Shown here in pieces: positions 43,912 through 54,937 of a stretch of DNA of 64,000 nucleotides. The notes under the pieces are model-generated. The model was not told the DNA's origin and ran no database searches. It was given only the letters and a program-made list of their open reading frames with translations. The translations under genes and the position numbers were made by a program. The DNA is from Gigaspora margarita (Eukaryota > Glomeromycota > Glomeromycetes > Diversisporales > Gigasporaceae): NCBI GenBank assembly GCA_009809945.1, contig WTPW01000716.1:218764-282763 (forward strand), given 5' to 3'. The stretch's first letter is position 1, and each line of letters begins with the position of its first letter.

Positions 43912-44320
43912 TAGAGTCCGGAAAAAAAAGCCCAGTTTATTTTTGAATTTTTGAAGCCTATAAAAACAATATTACACAAATGGTGCTTAAGCTGAAATTA
44001 GTATATATAATTAGTATAATAAACTCGCTTTCACCAAATGGGCTGCATTTGTATCTCTCACGTGCCTGCTGCCAGTAGCAAGTCTTCAAAGTCAGATGAA
44101 ACGGGCTGGGTCGGGCCGGGCCTAGGCCTGACTCACCTGACTTTGAAGGCTTGCTACTGGCAGCAGACTCATGAGAAATACAAATGGATCCCACTTGGTG
44201 AAAGTGAATTTATAATACTAATTATATATACTAACTTCGGTTTAAGTACCAATTATGTAACATTGATTTTATAGCCTTCAAAAATTCCGGGTTATTTTGG
44301 GCTTTTTTCTCCGGACCCTA
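43912..44320. mobile_element. Palindromic hAT-type foldback, 409 bp
   Basis: A perfect 8-bp duplication GTTGGGTT (43904-43911 and 44321-44328) flanks ends TAGAGTCCGGA and TCCGGACCCTA. The two halves pair along almost their whole length, with a GC-rich centre (GGTCGGGCCGGGCCTAGGCC). Because of this, frames on the two strands give nearly the same peptide (ISH..AASSK.SKS; ESEFIILIIYTNF), which is a by-product of symmetry and not evidence of a gene. Confidence 0.9.
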
Positions 44321-44544
44321 GTTGGGTTGCAGGTATGGCAACTAGAGTTGCGACCCAAAATTACTAGTTTGGGATTTAGTAGAAACCCAAACAGTATTTA
44401 TTAGGTTTCGCAAAATGCTTCTAATTTGCTGTAATGTCAAACATTTATGACATGTAACTTGTATTACGGCTAGAAGTCCCAAATTTTTACATGTAAAAAC
44501 TGGTTTGGGTCTAATCCCAAATAAGAATAGGACACTAGTATTTG

Positions 44545-46108
44545 ATTATTAATGTACAAAACTTTACCCCCTGTTATTTGTTTCCTAACAATTATATATC
44601 GTAAATAATATCCATATTCGTAGAGATGGTAAAAATGTGCATTTTTAATTAAATGCGCATTAATGTGCATAATAAAAAATTTTTTAATTTTTATCTTTAT
44701 TATTGATAATACATCTAAATAAAGATACTACATATTGATTCTGAATCAGATTTTGCCTACATATATAAATTTTTACAATACTAGCACCTGGCCTGTGGCA
44801 CTGCCACAGGAGCTTTGTAAAAAAACTTTAAATCTTAAAATCTGTAAATTCTCATTATAAATATGCTGATTTAGTTTGCATTAAAAAATTCTGTTATTGA
44901 ACATACTATTCTATTAACTACAGTATATGGTTAAGATTGAGTTGGTTTTTATTAAAATTATAACATGCAAATAATTATATGTTGCAATAATTACAGATTT
45001 AAATAGTATCGACATCTTAATTTAAATTTTCTCACGGTCTTTGGATATAGCAAATCAAAAATGGAAATGCAATTGAAAATTTTTTTTTATACTCATTATT
45101 AAGCAGCACCAATTACCGTTTATTATACACTCACATATGAAAATTAGTAGATATTTTTGTGCAGACAGGACATTTGTGATTGCGTGATAATTTTATTTTG
45201 TTTTGATTGATTCCCTTACAATGTCATGTTTTGCAAGTACAGAATTTGTATTAGCATTCACCGACACAATTATATTATTTCATAATGAATTTGAATTGTG
45301 GTGACATTCTTGATTATAACTTGCTCATCGATATATTAGTCCTAATATTTTGATAATGGGTTATATAACCAATCAAAAAGCGTTAAAGCACAATAACTTG
45401 ATATATTACTATATTAGTTTTAGCTCACTGATCATCTTTTGAACATATCCGTAATTTTATTGGTTGGTTGATCGATATAAAACTATGAATCGCTAAGAAA
45501 ATTAGTTGATTATCAGATAATCTAGGCGGCAAAAAATTATGACCAAAAATTCTAGAAATCAATCATCTAAATATTTGGTTGAATTTAATTTTTTTTATAT
45601 TTACTAATATATTCACTATATTAATCTTATGTTTTATCTATTGCGGGGCATTTGTCGTGTTCTTAACATTCTAATCTATCTATATACTTGTCTGTTCGCT
45701 TTAACATTTTTGATTGGTTATATCTAAAAAATGTGACCTAAATGTGGGAAAACTACCAGAAATACGTAAGATGATTATGACAATTATCATAGTCGAGTAA
45801 TTATTATAACATTTGAGTAATTATTATATCATTTTTAACTGCCCTTATAATGCCCTTAAACAACACAAAATTGTGAAATGTGAATTTGTCAAATTTACTT
45901 TTGTTGTTTGATTGTCTAATATTTACATAAAGTTCACAAATTTGAAAACGGTTTGTATAATAGTCTCAAGAATAAGTACAAGAATAAGTACAAGTGCAAG
46001 AACAAGTGCAATTACACTTATATTTAATTTTTCTGTATAAATTTTCATGGGATAAAATGCGCATGATTCAGAAACATGCGCAATTTATTAATAATTTATA
46101 GATTGTTT
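44545..46108 (+). repeat. Insertion carrying copy 2 of the ATGCGCAT-word repeat
   Basis: It is flanked by a 13-14-bp near-duplication. From 44621 it reads TAGAGATGGT, ATGCGCAT words and then sequence shared with 29700-30021; 45400-45600 matches 29262-29330 and 25835-25953. A second cluster of ATGCGCA words lies at 46055-46080. This copy lacks the Harbinger and hAT insertions and so shows the empty sites. Confidence 0.65.
44781..44810 (-). repeat. Possible Helitron 3' terminus
   Basis: On the minus strand the order is an 8-bp hairpin CCTGTGGC-AGT-GCCACAGG, about 7 nt, CTAG, then T. A GC hairpin shortly before CTRR and a T is the classical Helitron 3' end. The 5' TC end was not located. Confidence 0.45.
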
Positions 46109-46544
46109 GACACTATATTTGGGTTTTGGTCATGAGCCCAAACTAAGTAGAAATACCGAATCCCAAACCCAAACTAGGTAGAAATGCTGTAACTAAAAAA
46201 AAGGGTTTGGGTCACAACCCTACAGGTAATAACACATTTTTTTTAAAATGCTAAAAATATTTTATTGTAAAAATTTCTGAATCTGTCATTAGCAGATTAT
46301 GGCAGATCAATCGTTTTATTTTATTTTTTTTTTATATAGAACATGCTTTATCTTTTCGTTAATCAATCATTTTTATTTTTTTTATCCTTTTATTGATCAA
46401 TTGTTCTAATTAATTTTTTTTATTCCAGTATTAGCAGATTATTGCAAGTGTGAGTGCGTACTCAGACTGTGCCTTTGCATCTTCATGTCATAATATTCCA
46501 CATGACAAAGATCTAGTAATACATTATAGGCCTAAAATTAGATG

Positions 46545-46700
46545 CAAAGTTCCTCAATTATTTTGGATCTGATAAATAAATGCTTAGATGCAGAACCTAA
46601 AGACAGACCAACTGCTAGAATTAGCCATTATTCTGAATCATTTTGCAAGATTTGGAAAGTGAAGCAACTGAATTATATAAGTTAAAGATTTGACACAAAT
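46545..46700 (+). pseudogene. Kinase C-terminal fragment, copy A
   Basis: LINKCLDAEPKDRPTA is the kinase subdomain XI signature. After it a deletion shifts the frame. Upstream, GLRPKI-like codons (CCTAAAATTAGA) lie in another frame. It has no catalytic domain, so it is a dead 3' fragment. Confidence 0.7.
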
Positions 46701-47084
46701 TTTCTAACATATAATCAAGTCAAATCGATACAATTCGAATATCAAACACACCCACAAGCTATTTATAAAGTTGATTTTTGAATCTTTCAAAACCCTCTAA
46801 GCCAGGTAATAACACATTTTTTTTAAAATGCTAAAAATATTTTATTGTAAAAATGTCTGAATCTGTCATTAGCAGATTACAGCAGATCAATCATTTTATT
46901 TTTTTTATATAGAACATGCTTTATCTTTTCATTGATCAATCATTTTTATTTTTTTTTATCCTTTTATTGATCAATCATTCTAATTATTTTTTTTTATTCC
47001 AGTATTAGCAGATTATCGCAAGTGTGTCATAATATTCTACATGACAAAGATCTAGTAATACATTACAGGCCTAAAATTAGATGC

Positions 47085-47252
47085 AAAGTTTTTCAATTAT
47101 TTTGGATCTGATAAATAAATGCTTAGGCACAGAACCTAAAGACAGACCAACTGCTAAAGAATTAGCCAATATTCTGAATTGTTTGCAAGATTTGGAAAGT
47201 GAAGCAACTGAATTATATAAGCAAGTTAAAGATTTGATGCAAATTTCCTAAC
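47085..47252 (+). pseudogene. Kinase C-terminal fragment, copy B
   Basis: LINKCLGTEPKDRPTAKELA continues in frame through NILNCLQDLESEATELYKQV and KDLMQIS to a TAA. It preserves the original 3' end better than copy A. The conserved CxxxxPKDRPTA is typical of the kinase families in these fungi. The upstream kinase domain is absent. Confidence 0.75.
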
Positions 47253-47590
47253 ATATGATCAAGTCAAATTAACACAATTCAAATATCAAACACACCCACA
47301 AGCTATTTATACAAGTTGATTTTTGAATCTTTTAAAACTCTCTAAGCCAGGTCATAACACATTTTTTTAAAATGTTAGAATATTTTATTGTAAAAATTTC
47401 TAAAAATCTGTCATTAGCAGATTACGGCAGATCAATCATTTTATTATTATTTTTTTTTATGTAAAACATGCTTTATCTTTTTATTGATCAATCATTTTTA
47501 TTTTTATTTTTTTTTAATCCTTTCATTTATCAATCATTCTAATTTTTTTTTTTTATTCCAGTATTAGCAGATTACAGCAAGTGTGAGACT

Positions 47591-48960
47591 TGAACAAATT
47601 CAATAATACCACCATCTGATATCTACTACTTATTACTATTTCAGTCTTTAGAAAATCTAGTCTAGGGTAATGCATGAGAACTCTTAATTAGAAAAGAATT
47701 CTAGTCATAGTTTCTTTCATATACCTAACACAAGATTATCATTGAACGAAATGACTATTAAAGGGTTTTGCCCAGTTGACATTTCGGTAGCTTGTGAAAA
47801 ATTTGTCCATTAAAGCTTTTGAAGCAATGTTACCACCCTATTCTTTGTATAATATCTATCTATGTGACCATCAGTTGGGAGAGCAATCATGGATATCAGG
47901 TCCAATTTAGCTCTGATAGTTTACTTGGTATAACAACAGTACACAGGTTTATGATATTACGAGAATAAATTAATCTGGGTCAGGTTATCACTTAACTAGA
48001 TCAATCTATGTGATTGATTTAAATAAGATGTATATGATGTAATTAATTAAGCATCGGGGGTAATTTATTATAATAACATTAATAAAGACTATACTAATAT
48101 TATATAACAAAATAATAAAGAATACAATAAAACTAAACTACTGTACTATGAGAAAACTGATTATTATTATAACTATATAATCAAGTCATCGTAATTTGAG
48201 ACATTGTCTAATCTAATTATAGTAGCGAAAACTTAGGCTTTAGATACTTTCTGAGCTATTAAGAACTACTGCGCTACGTTTATTACATCATTTGATTTTC
48301 TTCTTTACATTTGAGAAACCTTATTATTTACCCACAATTTTACTCACAATATTGCTCACATATATCGCTTGCGATTTCGCTCACAATACTACTCACAATT
48401 CCATAACCAGGAACCAACAATAACTGGTTCATGCAACAAATAATAAATCTGTATCTCCAAGCCTCCGCCACAACTTAGAACTTTGCAATTTTGGATATCT
48501 TGGGTCACTGGAGTCTTTTGGTGCTACTAATTTGCTTTTAAGTCACAGGTTAAAAATTTTAACCATGTTACTATATTGCAAAAAGCACAGCAAATTTTTC
48601 TTCTGATATTTAGTTTATAAATAGTCATGATCTATTAATTACAAGTGCTGTATATAAAAAAAAATTACAAATTTATTAGTGCAATACAAAGGGTAAAATA
48701 TTTTTTATTAAATAAAAGAATGAATACTTAGCTTGATGTTTTCTTCTATCTACATACAGGTACAATCAACTCTCTAGTTTTGAGGTAAAAAATAAAAGAT
48801 TGACATTCACTTCTGTACATAACGGTTATTGGTCTTATGTATGCAATGTGGAAACTATGAATTGTAATATACTTCTGTTATTGATCTTATGCATGCAATG
48901 TGGAAACTATAAAAAGTATTATATGTGAACAATTTTTTCAACTTCATAGTCAATCAATAA
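47591..48960. other. Gene-free stretch
   Basis: A small cluster of GCTCACAATA words lies at 48335-48405. Otherwise no gene or repeat was recognised. Confidence 0.45.
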
Positions 48961-49140
48961 TGGAAAAAGTATAAAGTTCGAGGTTAAGGTGTTAAGAAAA
49001 GATTTAGAAAAGTTAAAATTAGAAACTATATTGTGAATTCAGGGTGATACTCTCTTATCTTTGTCTCTGTCACCTATCCCTAAAGAACCACGGGAACTGT
49101 TGGATTTGAATGTAAAAAAGGTTAAGAAACCATGCTGAAT
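48961..49140 (+). pseudogene. Possible coding remnant with one TGA
   Basis: One plus frame reads KFEVKVLRKDLEKLKLETIL, a TGA, then SPIPKEPRELLDLNVKKVKK and a TGA. The charged, non-repetitive composition is unlike the surrounding DNA. No domain is recognised; it may be part of an element protein. Confidence 0.25.
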
Positions 49141-49400
49141 TAATATACAAAGAGATAAAGAAAGTTGACCCATTTAATTTTTGCTGATCGATTTAATCTA
49201 GAATTATTTGATTGGTAATCCATACCATAAATGGTGTGATCAATGCTATCCAAATACAGAATCTACATTATGCATATTATTTACTTGTTTACATTTTTTT
49301 GACCAATTAAAACAAATGTCTGCCATGCTGCTATGCCTGCATTGAGTGATAGGAATATTAAAATATTTATAACTTGAAAATAAGCTATCCAGGAATATAC

Positions 49401-50515
49401 AGTATGTACAGTAGCAAAACTTACATTTTTGAGACCTTTCACTTACTTTTTTGATACTCCTAAATGTACTCTAAAATTTATATACTTTTTTGACACTGAT
49501 ATCTAGTATTCCACGGATCTAATCTGAGATTTGGATCTGATCCAGATCCGTACTTGTTGAATCACAAAAATTAAGGATCCAGATTCAGTCTATTAGATTC
49601 AGATCCATATAAAGACCTAAAAAGATCTGAAAAGATCTGATCCTTTATATGTAAAGAGTTCTTCGAATCTAGCCAGAATCCAAATTTATATATTTAAACA
49701 CTAATTTGAATCTATACTTGGACTTGATTTGAAATTTCAGATTAGGTTCAGATCTTTAAAAATATCTGTCTGATCTGTTCTATGCAAAACACTACTAATA
49801 TCATATGCAGATGACTATTACTAGCAAGCTTTTTAAAATTGCACTAACTTTAACTCTAATTACAAACCTGATCTAATAATAATAAACTATTAAAAAATGT
49901 TATAATAAATATTACTATATAACTTTTTTTTAAAGAATAGTCTATATAGGTTTAATAAATAACATGATTGCATAGTTCATGAATAAAATTTACTGTTTTT
50001 AAAATGTTTAACACACTTTGTAAAATCTTTACTTTTAAACTTTTAGTTACAGCCTGGTTGTGCAGGTTTTTAACAAATATTATATTTATTTTTTAAAATG
50101 ATATTTATATGATGAGATTTTCTTAAAAAAAAAAAAATCTATATTACATGTAATGTTTTTTTTTAAAAAGGTAAATAAAATTTTTAGAAAAAGCTCTATC
50201 TATGTAATAAATGTTTTGTTTTAAATACAGTATATAATTAAGATCCATGCTTTTAAAAAACTTTTATTATAATTTTATTTAAGGTTAGATTTTTAAAAAA
50301 AAATTCTTATAAAGTTGGTTTCTTGTATAGGATTTTTGAATAAATGAATGCTTGTTTTAAATTTTCAAGATCATGTTACATTACAACAAATCACTATTTG
50401 TTGTGTCAATTATCACATGATGATAGTATCAAAAAAGTATATAAATTTTGGATACATCTAGGAGTATCAAAAAAGTAAGTGCAGGAGTCTCAAAATGTAA
50501 GTTTTGCCATATAGT
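49401..50515. mobile_element. 1.1-kb element with about 90-bp TIRs
   Basis: The left arm (AGCAAAACTTACATTTT, CACTTACTTTTTTGATACTC, AAAATTTATATACTTTTTTG) is repeated in reverse at 50415-50515. The interior is AT-rich and non-coding. A hAT-type MITE (49504-49794) has inserted just inside the left arm. Confidence 0.8.
49504..49794. mobile_element. hAT-type MITE with GATCTGATCC words, 291 bp
   Basis: An 8-bp duplication with one mismatch (CTGATATC 49496-49503; CTAATATC 49795-49802) flanks ends TAGTATTCC and AAAACACTA. GATCTGA, GGATCCAGATTC and AGATCC words are dense in the interior. No coding potential. Confidence 0.75.
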
Positions 50516-50589
50516 ATTAATGCTAAATCACATGTATTTTATGCGATTTGATTGGATATTATTCATGTGAAAATATCTAATAAATTGGA

Positions 50590-50715
50590 AACTTAGGTAT
50601 AAAGACTATCAGTTATCAGAAATGGCAGGTTATCAGATATTAATTATGGAACGGGCATGGTGGCTTGATTTTTAACTGATTATAGCAGGTTATTAGTTTT
50701 GACAGGATCAGTTTG
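50590..50715. repeat. Dispersed repeat with ATAACCTGC words, copy 2
   Basis: GGCAGGTTATCAGATATTAA and TATAGCAGGTTATTAG flank GAACGGGCATGG; this is the reverse of 17288-17400. Confidence 0.6.
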
Positions 50716-51939
50716 GGAGGTCAACTGTTGATATTAAAAATTTGCTAATTATATAGCACAACGAAAACTATTCAGGTTGGATATTGGTATTGAAATGGAA
50801 TTAAAGTTGGAAGGGTAAAGCATTTAGATAGTATGTAAAATGTACAGAAAATAGAAAAAAGCTGTGAAATAAGGGCCTGAATTTGAGTAAATACCTGTGA
50901 CAGAAATAAAAAAAAAGGAATTGAAAAGATTAGATAAAATTAAGACCCAATACAGAACCTATTAAAAAGAAATATTCTGTCTTTGCTATTTCTAAACTGG
51001 TGTATAGTCTTCATCCTGGAGGAGGTTGCTAAAAAAAAAAAAAAGTGAAAAAAATTAAATATTTAATTAAAAAAATACTTAGTAATAGTGTTCAGTTGTA
51101 ATAGTCTATATGAGGTTAAAGAGCATATGATAAAAGAAGTCTTTATGATAACATGGGCACGATTTTAAATATTTTTTTAGTTTCTATTTTTGTTTGTTAT
51201 TCAGCTTAGTTTTTTTTATTATTATTTAAAGTTTTTGAAACAGAAAAAAAGGAATTATATAGGTAATTTTACAGAATGTAAAAATTAAGGTAGGGAGAAT
51301 TGTTAGTTGTAGAATGGATTAGTTGGAAAAATGGGATAAAAATATTGCTAGAAGTAATATAATCAATCTCTAAGAAACCCAGTTCTTGCACACAGCCCAT
51401 TGATTAAATAACTTTATCTAAATCAGAAAGAACATTAAATGCAAGATTGAGAAATCTTCAATATGGCATAATTTTGGTATTCAAAAGAAAAATTATGGGA
51501 TAGATGAGTAAATTAGTGAATCCTATACAATGTAAAAATAGTATAAAAGTGTATATTCATAGGAGATAGAGTAGTTGTTAATGTAACATTAACTTGTCTT
51601 GTAATAAAGATAAACTAATTCTGTTTTTACTATCTTATGTTAAATAAAATAAACTGTTTCTTTTACCTTATACCTGATATACCTTAGCCTTGCCAAATTG
51701 TACCACTTTTTACCATTGGGTATATTGTAAGGTATTTCTTTGATCTTGATGATTAGTGATTGTCCATCCCATGATGCAGGCCCAGATTTCTGCCTCTAAT
51801 AATATATAATATAAGAACATTAGAGGCCCTCTTCCTCTCAAGATATTATATAATAAATATCACTACCCAAAAACTATAATAGAAAAAGCAATTCTCTAAA
51901 TATATACTATTGAAGGTTTGTTAATATCATTGGTATTAT
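50716..51939. other. Gene-free AT-rich stretch
   Basis: No convincing frame or inverted repeat was seen. Confidence 0.4.
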
Positions 51940-52081
51940 TACTGTAAACTGCTGGATACAAGATTCCCCTATATATCAGACCCACTCTCATTTTTTACTA
52001 ATTAATTTCTTTTTTTTACTAATTAATTTTTTTGGTGGAATAAAAGAAACCTGGGTCTTGTATCTGGCAGTTTACGGTAAT
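51940..52081. repeat. MITE with TTACTGTAAACTGC ends, 142 bp
   Basis: TTACTGTAAACTGCTGGATA pairs with TATCTGGCAGTTTACGGTAA. The middle contains a duplicated TTTTTTACTAATTAATTT. Confidence 0.8.
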
Positions 52082-52561
52082 TGTTTACTAATTTGAATAG
52101 ATATATTATATCTATTCTTTATATTGCAATGCAAACAGATTAACTTATATTTTTAAATTTTTAATAAAATCCTTAATATTAATTTTTCTATATTTTCTTA
52201 ATAAACAATTTAATTTAGGCTGCTTTATTAACTTAGTTAACAAACTTTTAGAATTATTACTATAGATTTTGAAAATAAGCTACTCTCTTATTTTTTTAAA
52301 ATTTTTCAAGAAATCACTAGCAGTTGCAACATAAGATTTACTAATTAAATCTCAAATATACTATTAAATAAAGTTGGTCAGAGTATAAAATACACTTATA
52401 GTAAAAACTTTGTATTATTTGCATAACTTTTTATTAGAATACATTTCAATTTAACAATCCAAAAACAAGCTATCTCTACACTGGTTTATTTAATTTTTAA
52501 TCTAAATATAGTAGATTGTTTTGAGAATATATAGTAGTAATTTAGTATAATAAGAGTTTAA
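52082..52561. other. Gene-free AT-rich stretch
   Basis: Nothing recognised. Confidence 0.4.
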
Positions 52562-52885
52562 AAGGGGTCCGTATTATTTCACCGAAAATCACTTCACAGA
52601 CAATCCATTTCACCGACAAATTATTCACTGACAAGTTCTTTTTACCGACAGTTCATTTCACCGAAGCTCATTTTACCGACAAGTTTTTTTCTAAAAAGCA
52701 CACTAACTTTAACCTTAATTTTACCTGACCCTACCCTAACCCTATGACAATGACCAGAATTACTTTGTCGGTGAAATGAGCTTCGGTGAAATAAACTGTC
52801 GGTAAAATGAACTTGTCGGTGAATAATTTGTCGGTGAGATGGAGTGTCTGTGAAGTGATTGTTGGTGAAATGATTGCCACCCTTA
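52562..52885. repeat. Foldback MITE of TTTCACCGACAA words, copy 1
   Basis: Each arm of about 125 bp repeats TTTCACCGAC, TTCACTGACAAGTT and ACCGAAGCTCATTT; the arms are complementary. The loop carries ACCCTACCCTAACCCTA (52728-52744). A more eroded copy is at 61388-62008. Confidence 0.85.
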
Positions 52886-52953
52886 TTTCGAATGTTATTT
52901 TGATTAATGACTAACCTTTTACATAAACAATGTCAAAACAAAGCATCCGTGCA

Positions 52954-53290
52954 GTTTTGTCGATCATTATAGCGTTAACTTGCAGATAAAAAATTTAAAG
53001 TTCATTTTAATTAGGATTAGCGTTTAGACCATATGGGCCGATTTTTGCGATTTTTGTAGATTCTTGTCGATTATAACCCTCAAAATTGCAAATTTGCAGA
53101 TCATCCGGCCTGGGGAATGAGTTTTAAAACTCATCCCCAGGCCGAATGATCTGCAAATTTGACCAGAATTTGGGTTATGGTCGACAAGGATCTACAAAAA
53201 TTAAAACGAACATTTTTGATTGTGTTATGTTACACTATAGCCTAAAATCTAATTTGGGATTAGGTGTCTGCACCACAATGATCGATAAAA
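52954..53290. repeat. Long hairpin with a GC palindrome core
   Basis: The core CCTGGGGAATGAG-TTTT-AAAACTCATCCCCAGG is a perfect palindrome (about 53110-53143). Arms extend outwards through TGCAAATTTG, GATTTTTGTAGAT and TTTTGTCGATCATT. It is probably a foldback MITE. No TSD was identified. Confidence 0.75.
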
Positions 53291-53880
53291 CATGGCACAG
53301 CGTTAATCATGTCTGATATTTTGTGGTGTTACGATTTGATCTCAACATGCGATAATCAAAGGTCATTAATTTAGTTTGAAAATCCATTCATTCAAAATCT
53401 GCTAGCGTGCATATACGTACATGTGAATATGTCCATATATGTTTATCCGATTCGAAATTATGTACATGAAACCCCTAATAAAACTTCACTAGAACTGATA
53501 TTATTAGACCAGTACAATACAATGCGAAACACTCATTTCTACCTCCTTTTTATCAATTCAAGCGCGTAGTTCAATTGAAGTGACATTTTTGATCAAATTA
53601 TTTCAGAACTTTTAAATTTAGATTTTTTGATATAATATAACTAGGTAAACAGGATGTCCGGAGCACTATATATTTACTAATCTATAGACATGTTACACAA
53701 ATATGCAAGAAATGCGGAATCCATGACATTTCTTAGCAAGCATCATTCGATTTAACATCATCTGTGACATTAAATACCCAATAACAGTGCAAAACCGCCT
53801 AAAGCAAGCAACTCCTCGATAAATATTCAAAAAATGCATTGCTATTGTAGCCTTGAATAAGACCTATAAAGCAATGTAAT

Positions 53881-53898
53881 TTATTATTATTATTATTA

Positions 53899-53937
<39 letters not shown>

Positions 53938-54262
53938 GGATTTTGTCAAATTTAACAGGTTGCGATATCGCAGGTTAATATTTTAAAAAAAATAAAATTA
54001 TTATTAAGGTTAGGGTTCGAACTAGTATTAAGGTTAGGTTAGAGAACATATATACATGCAAAATTAAGTGTTAAAAACTTTTAATTAGAAGCCCAAGACT
54101 AGTTTACATAATGAAATTTCAAGATATTTAAAATTTTTGATTTTTTTTTGTAATTTTTCCTAATTTTCGTTCGTTTTTGTTACACTAGATCCTGTGACCT
54201 AATTGGTCAATCATATTAACCTGCGATATTTATCATCCTATTATTGTTATTATTATTATTGT
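53881..54262. repeat. ATT microsatellite split by a MITE
   Basis: (ATT)n occupies 53881-53937 and continues as TTATTGTTATTATTATTATT at 54239-54262, on either side of the MITE. Confidence 0.8.
53938..54238 (-). repeat. TIR MITE with ATCGCAGGTTA ends, copy 2
   Basis: GGATTTTGTCAAATTTAACA, then GATATCGCAGGTTAATAT at the left; ATATTAACCTGCGATATTTA, then TCATCC at the right. Flanking TA fits a 2-3-bp duplication. It is the reverse complement of 16546-16874, including the telomere-like GGTTAGGGTT. Confidence 0.8.
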
Positions 54263-54937
54263 AAATTACACTTATCGAGAAGATAAAATTTAAAAACAAC
54301 AATTATTAGCTTGTAAGACTGAAATGATGGTCTTCCATTTAAATTTCCGAAAGTATCTATTTTAACTAGCGTCACCATCCAGTCCTATGAATTATGTAAA
54401 AATGATAGGAAAAAAAATCCGAAAGCATCATTTTAACTAGCACAATTGCCCACTATATAAACTATGCCAGAATGATTCCGAGAGAGCAAGAAACTTTATA
54501 ATAATTTTTGCTATTTTATATATAAATTAATTAATAAGTTATATTCTATATAACGTAGAATGCAATTAAAGTTTCAGTAGAAAAATAATACTTCATTAAT
54601 AAAATCTTTAAAGTTTTCGTCTATACTTGTATGGATTCTATGAGACATTTAAAGACAACTACACGTGTATTAATATGCTGTCACTATAAATGGAGATCTG
54701 ATCCGATGAATAGCATATTCGATATTTATTGAATATTTGAACATTAATTGGAAATTTTTTGACAAATATTTGAATATTAAAAAGATTGAACGAATGAAAA
54801 TTCGAATATTCATTAATACAATATTATAAATTTAATAAATATACTAGTTTACACTTATTTGTAATTATTATATAATTTATAATTGTTAATATAACTATTA
54901 CATCGTTTTTTTCTATATTATTACATTTTATTCTATT
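54263..54937. other. Gene-free flank downstream of the LRR gene
   Basis: AT-rich. AATAAAATAGAATAAAATG just after the LRR stop codon (minus strand, about 54935-54917) is a plausible polyadenylation signal. Confidence 0.45.

Larger units (their letters stand above)
44343..46222. mobile_element. TTTGGGT-word hAT-type MITE, interrupted
   Basis: TAGAGTTGCGACCCAAA at the left mirrors TTTGGGTCACAACCCTA at the right. TTTGGG and CCCAAA words fill 44343-44525 and 46115-46215. The interruption lies between GACACTAGTATTTG (44531-44544) and GACACTATATTTG (46109-46121). Joined, the element would be about 300 bp, close to the other small hAT MITEs. Its own 8-bp duplication is not evident. Confidence 0.6.
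46223..47590 (+). repeat. Tandem repeat of about 560 bp, two full copies and one partial
   Basis: Units start CAGGTAATAACACATTTTTT (46223, 46803) or CAGGTCATAACACATTTTTT (47348). Each includes TGTCATTAGCAGATTA and TTTATTCCAGTATTAGCAG. The first two also contain the end of a kinase gene; the third stops before it. Confidence 0.85.

Noticed and set aside
43958..44274. Two overlapping frames with nearly the same protein on opposite strands
   Set aside because: This is a consequence of the 409-bp palindrome.
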